Shown here in pieces: positions 34,805-47,789 of a DNA stretch of 64,000 nucleotides (position 1 is its first letter; every line of letters begins with the position of its first letter). The position numbers and the translations under genes are program-made. Source of the DNA: Arctopsyche grandis (Eukaryota > Arthropoda > Insecta > Trichoptera > Hydropsychidae); assembly GCF_051622035.1 (NCBI RefSeq), contig NC_135358.1, positions 7,109,001 through 7,173,000 on the forward strand, read 5' to 3'. The notes under the pieces were generated by a model, which was not told the origin of the DNA, ran no database searches, and saw nothing but the letters and a program-made list of their open reading frames with translations.

Positions 34805-35962
34805 TAGAAGATATCACAAGTAATACAAGGATATTTACTGTTCAATATTACTATGTATGTACATTGAAGTTACCGCAATGTGTGCAGCCAAGAGGAAGAA
34901 ATTACGCGATAGCCCCACTACATTTATGGTATTATCTGGATAGAAAACAGCAGTAGCAACAATGGTAACAACAGGGCTTTTCAATCGGTCCCCATTCGTC
35001 TTGGACATGGTTTCCAATGGAAGCCGGCCACAGGTTACGTTGCAACCATATTTCTTGACTGGAATGGAGCTTCCCAGTGGGCGGTGGAACACGTATTATA
35101 TTTCCCTTGATACATTGTTTCCCGAGTGCTCGCCAAATTTATGGTATCGGATACCACTCGAAATTAAATCGATTTATCGCACCCCCTCCCCTGTAAATGG
35201 CGTCCTGAGACGCCCATACACATATTAAAAAAAATAAACCACACGCGAGGACCAACGATTATTATTTTATAAACGTACATGAAAGCTTTAATATCCGCCG
35301 GCTTGTTGGACCGAATTAAGGTAACAAGTGGACAACGATAAGCCCTCTACCTTCCCCATTTCCATCCCCTTTCAAACCTCTCAACCTCTTCTTGATACTT
35401 CAGATATTAATATGAAATAGAAATGGTACATGTAATATTAATAAACTTATTTTAAGTATAACTAGCTTTATACAAAAAAATATTTAATACTAAAACTAAT
35501 TTCTGGGCCAATACAACAATAATAAGCTGGATAAAATTGAAACCGAAAGTGTTGTCTTATACATAGAACCAATCAGAATCTGTAGTAGGAACAGATTGAT
35601 TTACAAATTTGAGTTACAAATGTATTCGGCGATGACACGTCAAAGGTTTCTACGGGTTACTACGATGATTTTTTCCACCACGACATCCAAAATATCAATA
35701 TCAAATGGAATTTCTGGCAAAAGTATATACATATGTAAGAATACGAAATATCACATCGATTCTAACTTTAATGTGAGATCTGAATCAATAAAAAACTTGG
35801 AATAAAAAAATTATAATAATGAAATGATTTTTAAAACAAGCTTTTAATTAGTGTAAATTTAATAACTAACAGGCTTATGCAATCCTCCAATATACTACAT
35901 ATGTATGTACATATTTCAGTATACATAATACGTAGTTTTTTGTACATTGATTATTTTTATAT
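34805..35962. other. Unique sequence with GC-rich part
   Basis: 34900-35400 is GC-richer unique sequence with overlapping frames on both strands (34835-35092 and 34962-35228) and no motif; the rest is AT-rich. Confidence 0.4.
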
Positions 35963-35965
35963 TAG

Positions 35966-36392
35966 ATAGCCAACAGTATGACTCGGTGGTTGCGTTTATT
36001 AATTGCATGGTTCGATCCCATGCTAATATTTAATACTACTGATCAAACTTTGATCTTTGTGACTCCAAGGCGATTGTTTCTTATCAAAGCTTGCCAATTT
36101 TTCTGATTTCATTGTTAAAACGGTTCCTCCATCAAATTGGCAAAATCATCCTACCTGCTGTCACAAATATATGAATTTGATTTATGTACAATATGTAAAA
36201 ATTTATGTGTAAGTCTAAATCCATAGATGTCTCATTAATTAATTAATTTTTAATTTCGTGTTCTTCAGCCTATCTAAATACACCGATTTATGTAAAAAAA
36301 ATGCTGCAATATTTCTAATTAATTATCTAGGAAGGCGCATTGGGGTCTACCTGTTAGGTTTTTCTGGTATATATCTATGTAAAATAAAATAA
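35966..36392 (+). repeat. SINE, near full length, type-I tail
   Basis: A diverged head with box B-like GGTTCGATCCC, then the core ('tgatctttgtgactccaag', 'gcttgccaatttttctga'), the middle block ('ccatagatgtctcattaa', 'cgtgttcttcagcctat') and the type-I tail 'gaaggcgcattggggtctac', ending (TAAAA)n. It covers all segments of the copy at 9.37-9.92 kb, so the order head-core-middle-tail belongs to the family. Confidence 0.8.
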
Positions 36393-36494
36393 AATAAAAA
36401 TAATTATAAACACAGTCTTATTTTGATTAATAATAAACGACAAAAATGATCAAAATTTTCTCGGTGGTATTCGTTAAAAATTTTCATGTGTTGC

Positions 36495-37337
36495 AGTTGA
36501 AAAATATTTCATTTTATAAGACATCAATTTATCAAGCACACTCGTCTGCACACTTAAACAGATTGGTCCAAAGCGATGTGCTAAAAAGATTAAGAAAGGG
36601 TACATTAAATATAAGTAAAACATGAAATACAAGTATAATATGTATAATAAATAGAAGTACATTAAATAAAAGTAAAATAAATAGAAGAAAAGAAAAATAA
36701 ATAAATACGACAAAATAAATTCTTAAAAGGTTAACTGATCAACTCAACCGTTCTAATTGGTCGTCACTTCCGTAACTTAGGAAGTGGTGCAGAAAATGAC
36801 GAGCGATGTGACAAATGTCAATGGCACCATCCAGTGAATTTAAGAAACGGAGGCCACGCGGAATGGGAGAATTACTATAAGCCACAGTTCTAGTCAGAGG
36901 AGTGTGAAATTAATTGTTATAGTTAGTGAAACGTAAAGGAGGTTTGTAAAAAAGGGACGATGGCTGGCCCACATCATACTATCTGGTGCATGTGGAGGCC
37001 CAACTCAGCCAGGATAGACGGACAGGAGATAAAGCCTCTAAATATGGAAAAACAAGAACTTGATGAGGGCAACACTCCTCCTGTGTTCAAGATAAGTGTA
37101 GCCGACCATACCATAAGTGATAGATAGAGATTTAGTGGAAGGGTTCCAGAACATAGAGGCGTATTCCAAGATACTCCTAACTAGAGCATTGTACAGCAGC
37201 CTCAAAACAGTGAGATTATGGAAGTGTCGAGAATTACGAAAAACAAACCCAAGCAAATTTAAGTTTTCTAATTGTGAAAAGTTTATGGAAAAAATCATGA
37301 ATGAAGTCAAAATTTCAAATAAAAAATAAATAAACAT
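36495..37337 (-). mobile_element. LINE A, reverse copy
   Basis: The 3' end near 36500 carries the reverse of 'agcacactcgtctg...'. Upstream on its strand is the ORF2 C-terminus (37038-37337) with VRSILEYASMFWNP and GYTYLEHRRSVALIKFLF. Compared with the copy at 1.77 kb it lacks about 75 nt after 'SLS', producing 'ITYGMVGYT'. It extends about 100 bp further upstream than that copy. The ORF ends early through a frame change. Confidence 0.8.
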
Positions 37338-37905
37338 CGGATTTCATTGACGGTGCGAATTCGCTTTGAGCGTCGTTCGCAAACACAGAAATAAAGTCGT
37401 ATCGGCAAAATGAATTTCGTTTTTGCGTTGCACAAACTAAAAATGTATATTCGCTCATATCCAATTATACGAACGGCGTACGTGAGGCAATTCGCGCGGG
37501 AAACTCGGAAAAAGCGGATGAAGTGAGAGAGAGGGAGGGGGTCTATCGAAAAAAAGACGCGACGCGTCCGACAACTCGATGCCGTTCGTTTCGATGATTT
37601 TATTTAGAGATGTAGGGGGAGCCCTTCAAAATTAATGGGGGTCGGGGAGTGAGGGAGATTGGAACTTAACTCTGGAATCGGGTCCTCAGTCGCTGCGAAA
37701 GCCACGAGTGTTTACCGGATTTGTATTGTGGTTCGGCCCTCCCGTTAACCTCCCCCGTTCTCCCATTTATCCGGGTTGATTTATTCAGCCATTGTTGGGT
37801 AATTTATTCGCGCGTGAAGTTATGAATTGATCCCGACCCGGAACGGATTTAATTGTCATCGTTTCGGGGTGGAAAAAATTCGTGTAGACACGTCTGATTT
37901 TTTTT
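37338..37905. other. CpG-rich unique island
   Basis: Unique CpG-rich sequence with 'ggggagcccttcaaaattaa' and several purine-rich runs. No coding frame. Confidence 0.35.
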
Positions 37906-38003
37906 TATCAAAATACTGCATTTTGTACTTATAATGCCTACAACTTCAATATTTCGATAAAGTATTAGTTTTATGTATGTAGATATCTACATACATATTC
38001 ATA

Positions 38004-38007
<4 letters not shown>

Positions 38008-38073
<66 letters not shown>
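38008..38073. repeat. (TA)n microsatellite at RTE 3' end
   Basis: About 60 bp of pure TA directly beyond the 3' end of the reverse-strand RTE element. Confidence 0.9.
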
Positions 38074-38079
<6 letters not shown>

Positions 38080-38084
38080 TCTAT

Positions 38085-38770
38085 ACACTGTTTGTCATAT
38101 TCCAGTTAGCGTTCACTCATTCATTCTACATTGCTGTCGGTTCCCTCATCACTGAGGATCGTGACTATGATGTCCGGTCAACCAGCTGCCTCCATTCAGT
38201 TCTAAATTCGGCCAGGCGAAGACTTGCTACCGTGGAAGCGCCCGTCACTGCAGATACTTGGTCAGTCCATTGTGCGGGGGATCTGCCTCTGGCTCTTCTG
38301 CCTTCGACGCTACCAACCACAACCAACCGCTCCAGGCTCTCCTCACCTCTTCGTGCAATGTGGCCGAAGAACTGCAATATACGTTTCAGGCATATTGTTA
38401 ACAGTCTATCCTTGATTTTTAATTCTTCAAAAATAGACACAGTCGTGCGTTTGTTCACGGTCCAAGGCACGCGCAGTAGCCGTCTCCAGGACCACATCTC
38501 GAAGGCATCGACTCTCCGTCTATCCGCCGCCTTCATGGTCCACGTCTCGACACCATAAAGGCAGACAGAAAAAACGAGACTCTTCACGAGACGGATTTTG
38601 ACAGCAGTTGTAATGGCTCTATTCTTCCAAATCTTCGTTAGTTGTGACATAGCCGATTTTGCTAATGTAATCCGGCGCCGTATTTCCAATTCGCTGCCGC
38701 CGTTGTTAGATATGAGTGACCCCAGATAGACAAAATTATCGACCACCTTATCATTCAAATTATCATTCAT
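38085..38770 (-). mobile_element. RTE-clade LINE 3' end
   Basis: 5'-truncated at about 38770 and ending near 38085 next to a TA microsatellite. The short 3'-UTR has 'cctcagtgatgagg', a small hairpin also known at the ends of RTE-derived repeats. The coding part is listed separately. Confidence 0.85.
38165..38770 (-). pseudogene. RTE reverse transcriptase C-terminal part
   Basis: A 201-codon uninterrupted reverse frame from the C-terminal third of an RTE-clade endonuclease/reverse transcriptase. Landmarks in order: DNFVYLGSLIS (residues 11-21), LYGVETWTM (71-79), FEMWSWRRLLRVPW (90-103), ILQFFGHIARR (131-141), GRRARGRSPAQW (157-168), then a short tail and stop. Endonuclease and YxDD box are missing, so it cannot act. 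The first methionine is simply the first ATG after the truncation point. The clean frame suggests a recent insertion. At the truncation point it abuts a 50-bp piece of LINE B on the other strand. Confidence 0.88.
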
Positions 38771-38815
38771 TCTAAATCCCTAAAAATAATTTATAATACA
38801 CCCATATATATACTA
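38766..38815 (+). repeat. Short LINE B fragment
   Basis: 'aaatccctaaaaataattta' and 'acacccatatatatactaac' match 54.18-54.23 kb. It is only about 50 bp and is joined to the 5' truncation point of the RTE element. Confidence 0.65.
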
Positions 38816-39595
38816 ACTAGAAAAAAAAGCGCATTAAAGACTAAAGTACATAATGCCACAATGATCCAAACTGAAATATTTAAGTAAATAATATAAAGTA
38901 ATGTACATTTATTATACATCAATTATCACAAATACGCCTTGGTGTTGGGAAAATAGTATACATATGTATATACAATATAAAAATTAGTTTTCTATTAGAA
39001 TATACAGTTTTCTTCAATTTAACAGTTCACTTCGATTGCATGTTCCAGCTTTTTTTTATTATTATTGCAACGGCTGTAAGATAATCTACCTGTCTCCGTT
39101 GCGATAGCTAAAGGAACGTCTGTGTTCTCTCTGCTTTTATTTGAATGCATTTTATTCGCTGTGCAAGCAATGAGCTTTTTGCGAGTAGTTAAATTTATTT
39201 CAATTTGTTTTCTCAAACAAATCTATAACGGAATCGAATCATATTGTTTTTTTTTTCAATTTCTATGAAATTTTTGATAACATTCAGGCGTTTTCTATTG
39301 TATAATATATTACAAAAAGTGAGAAAAATGTAAATACAAACAAATAACATGTCTTCTCTGACAGTTAAGAAATAATAAATTCAAACCAGAAAGTGGCGTA
39401 ATAGCTGTATAAATTATATATGTACATAAGTTTCGTAAAAATATATTCTTTTAAGCACACATATTGTCATAAAATGTTTTAAGTATCAATCGATGAATAA
39501 ATAATACACTTTTTTTTAAATCGAGCAGGTATGAAGTAACATAATACGTACGATTGAACTGAAATTTGATAGCATGTGATAAATATTTTATTTGA
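38816..39595. other. AT-rich, no feature
   Basis: Nothing recognisable. Confidence 0.4.
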
Positions 39596-39599
39596 TATT

Positions 39600-39798
39600 T
39601 TTACCTGATCTGTTATTATTAAATGCTATTTTTTATGTTTATGTATGGATGTATTTATGTTTATGTTTAATTGTTATTTTTTTTTATTTTTATTTTTTTT
39701 TTGTGTTATATTTTTGACCATTGTGGCGCTTTAGGAATTCCTGTTATGCCACAATGGTCTGTTTAGAATAAATAAATAAATAAATAAATAAATAAATA
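39600..39798 (+). mobile_element. LINE D 3' end
   Basis: A T-rich UTR, then GACCATTGTGGCGC...GCCACAATGG, an imperfect inverted repeat (39717-39757), and (AAAT)n to 39798. Same end as 29.7 kb on the opposite strand. Confidence 0.75.
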
Positions 39799-40290
39799 GT
39801 GGTGCGGGGCGCGCGCTAGCCAGAACGCGTATTCAACTTTTCATTTACCACTTAAGTATGTATATTTTAACAAATCCTGCTCAAAGAAGGTTCATTTCAA
39901 AAACTGTTCATTAAATAATGCAATAAATTACTATTTCACTAATTTTAAATTTCACTATAATATCCTACAGTATAAACATGTGAAATTGAAAAGCAATATA
40001 CATATATACATAATTTTTATATTTGATATTTGTTAATCGTTTATTTATTTGTGAATTTAATATATTATACAAAATTTTGTAATTTAATAAATGGTTAAAT
40101 GTACACATATTATAATGAAACGTTTCAATATTGCATTTCTACCTCAACGTAAGGACGGAAAGAACGTGACGTGACGTAAGGAATTTTGAAACAGAGATGA
40201 CAAATGCAATTACTGACGTTTTGCATAAGCAGAAATGTGGTTTAATTAATTGCGCGATACGTCTCTGACTCTTTGTATACATATGTATAT
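39799..40290. other. AT-rich, no feature
   Basis: Short CpG patch (gcggggcgcgcgctagcc) near 39803 just after the LINE tail, otherwise nothing. Confidence 0.4.
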
Positions 40291-40880
40291 TTGTACGTAA
40301 TATGCAACTGCAAGAAGTTGCATTCTGCAAATACTCAGACGAGAGATGCGAAGCTCGTGCCGCGACAATAACATCTTTATGGGAGACCGGAGGGGGGTCC
40401 CGTCTCGGGATGCCTAGCAATCTTCCCAGACTGAATACAGGATGGGAATCAACGGAAGAGGGATTCAGGGAAGGGTGGGAGGGACGTCCCTCCCCCTGGC
40501 TTATTCAGGAGAAGTCTTACAATAGATACGCCACTCGAAAGGGACGGATTCGCCAGGTATGGCATGGAAACGGCAATAAAATACCAGAAATGGCAATGCT
40601 GATGATACGATACATTATAGAAGTTTTTCTCGACGGATCTTTCTTCCTAGGAGGGGTGGGATCAGCCCTCTCACCCCACGCGAGGAATTTAAGAGTTTCA
40701 TTAAAGATAATGGCATACCAGTGCGCGTATAAGATTCGTTCGGGAGGGGAAAAAAAGTTTCTTTTTGCCCTCCTGCCGTACTCTCGAACGTTCGTCTCCT
40801 TGTCGTACCGTTTGCGATTGGGGATTAAAAAATGTTTCCCCTGAAAAAGTAAGAGGAAACGTATAATGGAATTCATTATT
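40291..40880. other. GC-rich island with 180-codon open frame
   Basis: The longest non-repeat frame on the plus strand starts with ATG at 40302 and runs 180 codons to 40844. It has no signal peptide, no recognised domain and low-complexity G/W/R content, and a 119-codon frame is open on the other strand at 40517-40876. It may be a chance frame in GC-rich unique DNA; splice signals were not convincing. Reported so that it can be tested, not as a gene. Confidence 0.15.
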
Positions 40881-41389
40881 GCTTAATCCTCTATATAATG
40901 ATTTCGCACCGTTAAATTTAATTCGTTAGTAATATTGCGAAAGACGATACTCTCGTTTCGAATCTAATCCAAATATACATATAATATTATATTAAATTTG
41001 TTTCATTATAATAACAATATACTTGTTTTGAATTCATTTTATAAAATATTTATTTTTCCTTAGTCGAATTAATTTTTTTTATTAATAAAGCCCCTCCTTA
41101 AAGTCCTACAAGACTTGATATGTAAGTTTAAAGGTTACTGGAATATGTTTTCAAACATTTATCAATTCAAAATCGTGATATTCAAATTTTCATAATAAAA
41201 TACGTTTATTAAGTGTAACAGCCACGTTGATGTTTATTTAATTGGATCTGCAAGGGCTTCATTTGGTGCCGAGTTATATAAATGTAAAATATAGTTTGTG
41301 TTATATATTGTAGATATACGGTGAATGTTTTTCGAATTGAAATTCGATCGATAGCAGTCAAATTTCCCGTCGAGTGCTAATATCGTTTA
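40881..41389. other. AT-rich, no feature
   Basis: Nothing recognisable. Confidence 0.4.
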
Positions 41390-42200
41390 TGGGAAAAAAC
41401 TACATTTTTTTCACTTGACGTATTTCCGCGTGCACCGCGCGCGCGCTCATGCCGGAAATAAAAGGAAAACTCGATTTTCCAGCTTCCCCTTCAGAATTTG
41501 CATTTGCATCCGGCCGTGAAATAAGTTTTAAGTACCGACTGCCACTAAACACGTCACTGCTTCACCGCGCAAAAACACACAAATGCAATTTGGTACACTG
41601 ACGTCTAATCTCCCGCGCCGGAGACTTGAACGAACGCACGAAACTATGCAACTGCATACAGCCATACATATGTACATGTGCATGGGACAAAGATCAAGTG
41701 AAAATTTGGTGCATCGCGAGAAATAGGACATCAGATGGATATTATGATGGCGGGCATATAAAACCCAGGGCCATCATAATACTTGAGGGGATTCAAATCC
41801 GACAAGTAACCGAGGCAACCCTTCGTCGACGGTGACAAATAGTGAGCGTTTGTTTGAAATATTATCATGGATGTGTTCGCATGACACTGTCTACATTTTG
41901 ATTACACTCCCTTTTTGAAGATGAGCGCCGCCGAAGCAACAGGTTCATCTTCCATTATTTTTTTCGCTTTTTTTTCTCCACCCTCCTCTCACCCCCTCGT
42001 CGAATTCATACGTCTCGTTTTATCGTCGGGTGAATAATGACGGTTTTTCCTTACGCCACTTTCGAGGCAATCCGCTCTCATGCGACCCGAGAGCTTTAAC
42101 AGGCCTTGCCGGGATTAAGTTCAAACGCTCAAGGACGGTGGTAATTTCTGAGATGAACTACAACATTTTGTTGATAGAAGCTAACTTCATAATATCTAAA
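41390..42200. other. CpG-rich unique island
   Basis: Contains 'gcaccgcgcgcgcgctcatg' (41432) and CpG-rich sequence to 42.15 kb ending just before hAT-2. No gene recognised. Confidence 0.35.
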
Positions 42201-42332
42201 ACGAACCAAACATCGACTAAGCTAAAGCTTAAAGATGCTAAGTCTTACATGCAATATGTCGCATGATGATTTTAAGTACTACGCACAAATATTTAAATTA
42301 AACCAATTGTAATGTTGATGAAAACTTTAGGG

Positions 42333-43347
<1,015 letters not shown>

Positions 43348-43355
43348 CTTTAGGG

Positions 43356-44095
43356 CATTATTTTGTATACGTAAATTTGTCATCTGTAATTCAGACCCAC
43401 TTGAGGCTGTTTAATATAAAACGTCCACAACTAATAATATTCATCCAAACCATTAATCATTGTCCCTTTATTACAGTCTATCCCCAGCTTAACCGCCGGA
43501 AAAGTACCTTTACTAGAACACTTAACTAAACAATAAAAATGTTTGTCATGGTGTGGTAGAGATACTCAAACACTTACAATTAATTAAAATGTAACAATTA
43601 GTTTTACGAAATTTTTACTACTGAAGAATCGATGTTTATCAATATTAAATACAATATTTAATTTAAATAACTTTTTTTGCATTATTTCTTATCCTGTAAA
43701 ATAAAATACATATATGTATACATATGTATTCCTTCGCGTTAGTTTGAATATACACCTTTCAGTCATATTCTTAACATAGATTATTCTTATGAACGTATTA
43801 TTCGTATGACGCGTGTACTTCTGAAAGTACCATACATTAAATGTAATTGCTTTTTTATGAGTATCATTTTTATAAATTTTCATATGCTTTTGAAGAATAT
43901 TTTCACGTGACTTCATATTGAAAATATTTATTAATTTTTATAGAATTTCAACCAATTTATTATATTCTAAGTAGTCTGGTGGTGAGTAAGTATTAGTGGT
44001 GAGTAAGTTGAAGGGGAGGAATGGGGTGTCTTTCTCAATACACTGAACTTATAAGTCTTTTATTACACATATATTTACTATATACATATATGTAG
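43356..44095. other. AT-rich, no feature
   Basis: An ATATATGTATACATATGTAT palindromic microsatellite near 43711. A TGGTGAGTAAGT direct repeat occurs at 43980 and 43998. No gene. Confidence 0.4.
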
Positions 44096-44525
44096 ATTCA
44101 ACCATCACTGCGTTTATGATGTTCCATTGAATTAAATAAATTATTCAAGTGAGCTTCGAGGCCATAATCGGCATTGTTTTCGAGTAACAAATTAATAAGG
44201 ATTAGGAGGACGCCTTTGAGGCTCAATTTAGTGAGGACAATGCAAGGCGGGGGTGGTTTTCCCCGGTGCATAATTAATGGCGAGTGCATCAGACGTGACG
44301 CGGTGTATGCAGCTTTTGTTCGCAAACCATTTTCCGATAGAGCCCTTGGTCGCTACCGGGTTGAGCACCTCATTATTGCGCGACTATTTATCACGTGACT
44401 TTCCGGGAAAACCGACGCCGGTTTTCCGACGTCAAATATGAATTGAGACGTTCGAGACGAACGAGGATTAATTAGCGCTAACGCTCTTCGGTTACGTACA
44501 TTTACACAGAATAGTGCAATAGCTG
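44096..44525. other. CpG-rich unique island with TAATTA sites
   Basis: Unique CpG-rich sequence with 'gcataattaatggcgagtgc' and 'ggattaattagcgctaacg', i.e. homeodomain-type cores in conserved-looking unique DNA. Short opposing frames (44098-44325, 44174-44398) have no motif. Confidence 0.4.
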
Positions 44526-44629
44526 CTAAGCTCGTGGCAGACAAATCGCTTAGTTATGTAGTTAAAATATATGTACATATGTATGTATGTATATGGATTA
44601 AAAAAGTCAATAATGGTAATGAATAGATA

Positions 44630-44923
44630 AAAGCATAGATCGGTGGTTACTTTAATGCTAACCACCGAGAGCTTTCCGGGTTCAAGCTTTGGATTGACCT
44701 CAACTGAAGAGGACTTATGTATGTACATATTCGGAGTATTTATGCAGTGCTGCTGGTCAAACTTGGATATTTGTGACTCTAAGTCGTCGTTTCCTACCAA
44801 AGTTTGCTAATTTATTTGATTTAATCATTTAAACGGTTATACATTATATTGGTAAAACCATTCTATCTACTATTTGTCACTACTATTTGAATATTATTTC
44901 AATTTTATAATCTCATAATTTAT
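44630..44923 (+). repeat. SINE head and core
   Basis: 'agcatagatcggtggttac', a box B-like GGTTCAAGC, 'gctgctggtcaaacttggat' and 'tatttgtgactctaagtcg'. It lacks a tail; Helitron H1 copy 4 follows at once. Confidence 0.75.
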
Positions 44924-45334
44924 TCTAATATATAATTTCGAAAGAGACTTTGTAAGTATGTAAGTACTAGTTGTTTTTACCCGGCTTCGCTCAGCATTTG
45001 TAATATAAACATTTATTCATTTGTTTTTTTATTAAATTTATTTGAATCGAAAAAAAAAATCGACTCGTGGTCATAGAAATTTTGACTTGTTTACGAATCC
45101 CAAACAAAGTTACTTATAAACATATATATTTACAAAGTCTCTATTTGATTGTTGGTTCGTATATATTAGATTGTTGGTTCGTATGTAAATCCGAGACGTC
45201 ATCGAACTAATGAATATTCAAATAATTTTAAATAAAATAAAACTATTCAAATAAATTTAATAAAATGTTTACTATTAGATTGGCCATCTCGGTTACTATT
45301 ACAAATACCGAGCGAAGCCGGGTAAAAACACTAG
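44924..45334 (+). mobile_element. Helitron H1 copy 4 (outer)
   Basis: Starts TCTAATATATAATTTCGAAA (44924) and ends GAGCGAAGCCGGGTAAAAAC then ACTAG before T (45335). Its sequence is split by a second H1 copy in reverse orientation (44967-45170). With that removed, the outer element is about 207 bp, like its relatives. Confidence 0.85.
44967..45170 (-). mobile_element. Helitron H1 copy 5 nested in copy 4
   Basis: Plus strand reads A|CTAG at 44966/44967, then the reverse of the family 3' end (TTTTTACCCGGCTTCGCTCA), and ends ATATATTAGA|T at 45170/45171. On its own strand this is A|TC...CTAG|T, the exact Helitron insertion pattern, into an AT site of an older copy. 204 bp. Confidence 0.88.
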
Positions 45335-45539
45335 TAATCTATAAATATGTGTACAAGTTCAGAGAACAAAAAAAAGATACAAAGACCATAAAATTATATT
45401 TTCATAATTTTGTTTCCCAATCTACTGTTATATTTGCATTATTAAGAAGTTATTTAACTAATGAAAGTGTATTAAAAGTGTGAAAATTTTGTTACCCCGT
45501 ATTAAAGGGATTATTATACTAATAAATAGTAGCCAGCCG
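45335..45539. other. AT-rich, no feature
   Basis: Nothing recognisable. Confidence 0.4.
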
Positions 45540-45830
45540 TAAATGCAAAACATCCACACGAGCCCCAAATGTAAGAGAGAATACCAAAATTCCACTCATA
45601 AATCAACTATGTAAATAATGATGAGCGCAGGCTATCAGACAAACAGGTTAAAACAATCTCCATCAACCTACGCTCAGCCTACCATGTGGTCAAAAATATC
45701 AACAATTTCATTAAGAAATATGATAGCTCTTGGAATATGAGCCATCCTATAAAGTACTGTGCGGGCAAGATATACATCCACGAAATGATTACCAAGCACA
45801 TACATAATTAATAGGTACATAAAGTCGCAA
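45540..45830 (-). mobile_element. LINE D fragment with ORF2 end
   Basis: The reverse strand encodes ARTVLYRMAHIPRAIIFLNE then IVDIFDHMVG and a stop (about 45770-45670), the very C-terminus of a non-LTR ORF2. The UTR 'gatgagcgcaggctatcag' is shared with 30.01 kb, which lies upstream of the LINE D tail there, linking this coding end to the LINE D family. Confidence 0.65.
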
Positions 45831-47135
45831 CAGTTTCATTAATCACGGGCATGACGTATTACTATGTAGAAGCAAAACAATATAATGAGAAGTTTCTCCG
45901 AAGTTAAGGGGAATTATACCTTAGAATGCCCAAAAGGAAGGGAGTACGGTAGATATATGGGTAATATCAATACTCATTCCTATATAGGAAACGAATACAT
46001 TTTGTCCGTTCTCAATAACTAGAGAGTAATTTGCATCATGCGAATTCCACACAATCGCATTATATGTACTCCAGCTTGCTTCTAACAAGCGAGTACAAAA
46101 AAAAAACAAGCGAGAAGACAAAGTGTTTGAGAATAATATTTATATCTACTCCGTATGTGTAGCCAGATAGAATGGGGTCATTTAGGGCCAAAGTCTGAAG
46201 TCAAAATTTATACAATTTTTCTTTAAATTTCACTTAGAAAGTATTTGAAATATGTATACTAATGTTAATGTTTTAATGCATCAAATGCAATGGATTTAAG
46301 TATATTAGTCATTGATTTTTTGTACAGAGTGTATTTTCAACTTATACGATAGTGTAAGGTTAGGCACCGTCAGGTTGCAAGTGACAGGGACTACGAACGA
46401 GGGTTTGAGGTCCCTAAGGGACCCCTCTAGGAGATTCCGTGGGCCACGCTTCGCCAACTCTTCCGGTTCCAGATTTACGTCACGCAGAACTACAGACTAA
46501 CTACACTTTTGTTTTTCCCACTAAAACTGAACAATGCAAGGTCCGTCTCACAAATTCGTATCATAATGATCAAATTGAGGGTGTATATAAGTACGTGAGG
46601 CAGTTTGAAAAGAATCAAAACTTTTATTGTATTTCTTTTTGATAGACGGATAGACATTGATGTTCCTCCGTTTCCAACGTCACCGGAAACAGTTTGTTTT
46701 CGGCTTTAATAGTCCCATCAAACTTTACGGCAACGGCTCAAGTGTAGTCGTATTCTTTTTGGAAGACGACGCTGTTCTTTCGGAAAATGTCAAAAAGTTG
46801 TTAAATAAAATTTATAAAGTAATAAACGAGAGTTACGCCCGCTCAAACTGCGACTAAACCATGTACGAAGTTTTTTTAATTGTGTCTAGAGAGTTTTTAC
46901 TTTTACTGCACTTTATACGCCTCGAATAATCAACTTAATGGAATCATTTTATATTAATGTGTCTCGTTACTTATATTTTAAATTAAAATCTATGAGCTGC
47001 TATCTATAGTCCGAGTAGACAGAAACAGCAGATAGAGAAAAAAAAGTACATTATATAATACATATATGGATACAGCAGTACAGATCTTTAGTACATTATA
47101 TATATATGTAGAAGTAAAAACTGACAAAATGTATG
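45831..47135. other. Unique sequence, no gene
   Basis: 46330-46500 is GC-richer ('ggtccctaagggacccctct' is a hairpin-forming block near 46409). Frames at 46312-46500, 46439-46642 and 46657-46857 have no motif. Confidence 0.4.
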
Positions 47136-47139
47136 TATA

Positions 47140-47340
47140 CTACACAGCAGTAATAGTCACCGTAACGTATATGGGTTAAGTGGATAAAGAAATCCGTTTT
47201 TCTTTAGCTAATTGACGTGACGTCAAAGTGGCGAGTGCACGTGTACGAAGATGTGTATATGAATATTTTCGGAAACGTTACATTGTGACAATAATGATTC
47301 AACGCAAGCAATATTGCACAGTATCTTTTCCCTCTGTAAT
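47140..47340 (+). repeat. Diverged direct repeat, copy 1
   Basis: Shares with 47.79-47.99 kb, in the same order, 'acagcagta..tgtcaccg', 'tatgaatattttc.gaaacg' and 'gtgtcaat'-like blocks, at roughly 70-75% identity by eye. Confidence 0.5.
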
Positions 47341-47504
47341 GAATGTACATAGTAAGCCAATTTAATTTATGTATTTATTTACATATTTTTGCCACAGTGA
47401 CATAACAGAACACTCTAACATGCTACTGTGACCAGACATATAAGTATAATACAAATACTTTATATAGGAATACAGACATATGTATAAGCATAATACAAAT
47501 CAGA

Positions 47505-47675
47505 TAAATTGAGAAACTATGATATGAAGCGATCCACTTGGAGACACAAATATCCAAGATTGACCAGCAGCATTCAAGATTATACTCAGAATAAATTCTT
47601 CTCAATCGAAGTCAGATCACGGGATCGAACCCGGCGCTTTCTCGATACTTCAAGTCATGCTGGTGCCTTGTACTC
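47505..47675 (-). repeat. SINE head and core
   Basis: 'atgaagcgatccacttggag', 'ccaagattgaccagcagca' and the box B complement CGGGATCGAACCCGG. It lies between the two copies of the direct repeat. Confidence 0.75.
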
Positions 47676-47789
47676 GACCAAAAATTATTTGAACGTTCTG
47701 GAACCGTGAAATGCTGTATAGTATGAATACAAATTGTTATTTGTGTAAGTTGCTGTGCTGTGGATAGTATGAATGGACATTCATGTTTG

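Noticed and set aside
38007..38558. 183-codon plus-strand frame
   Set aside because: It reads through the TA microsatellite and then antisense across the RTE reverse-transcriptase fragment, which clearly codes on the other strand.
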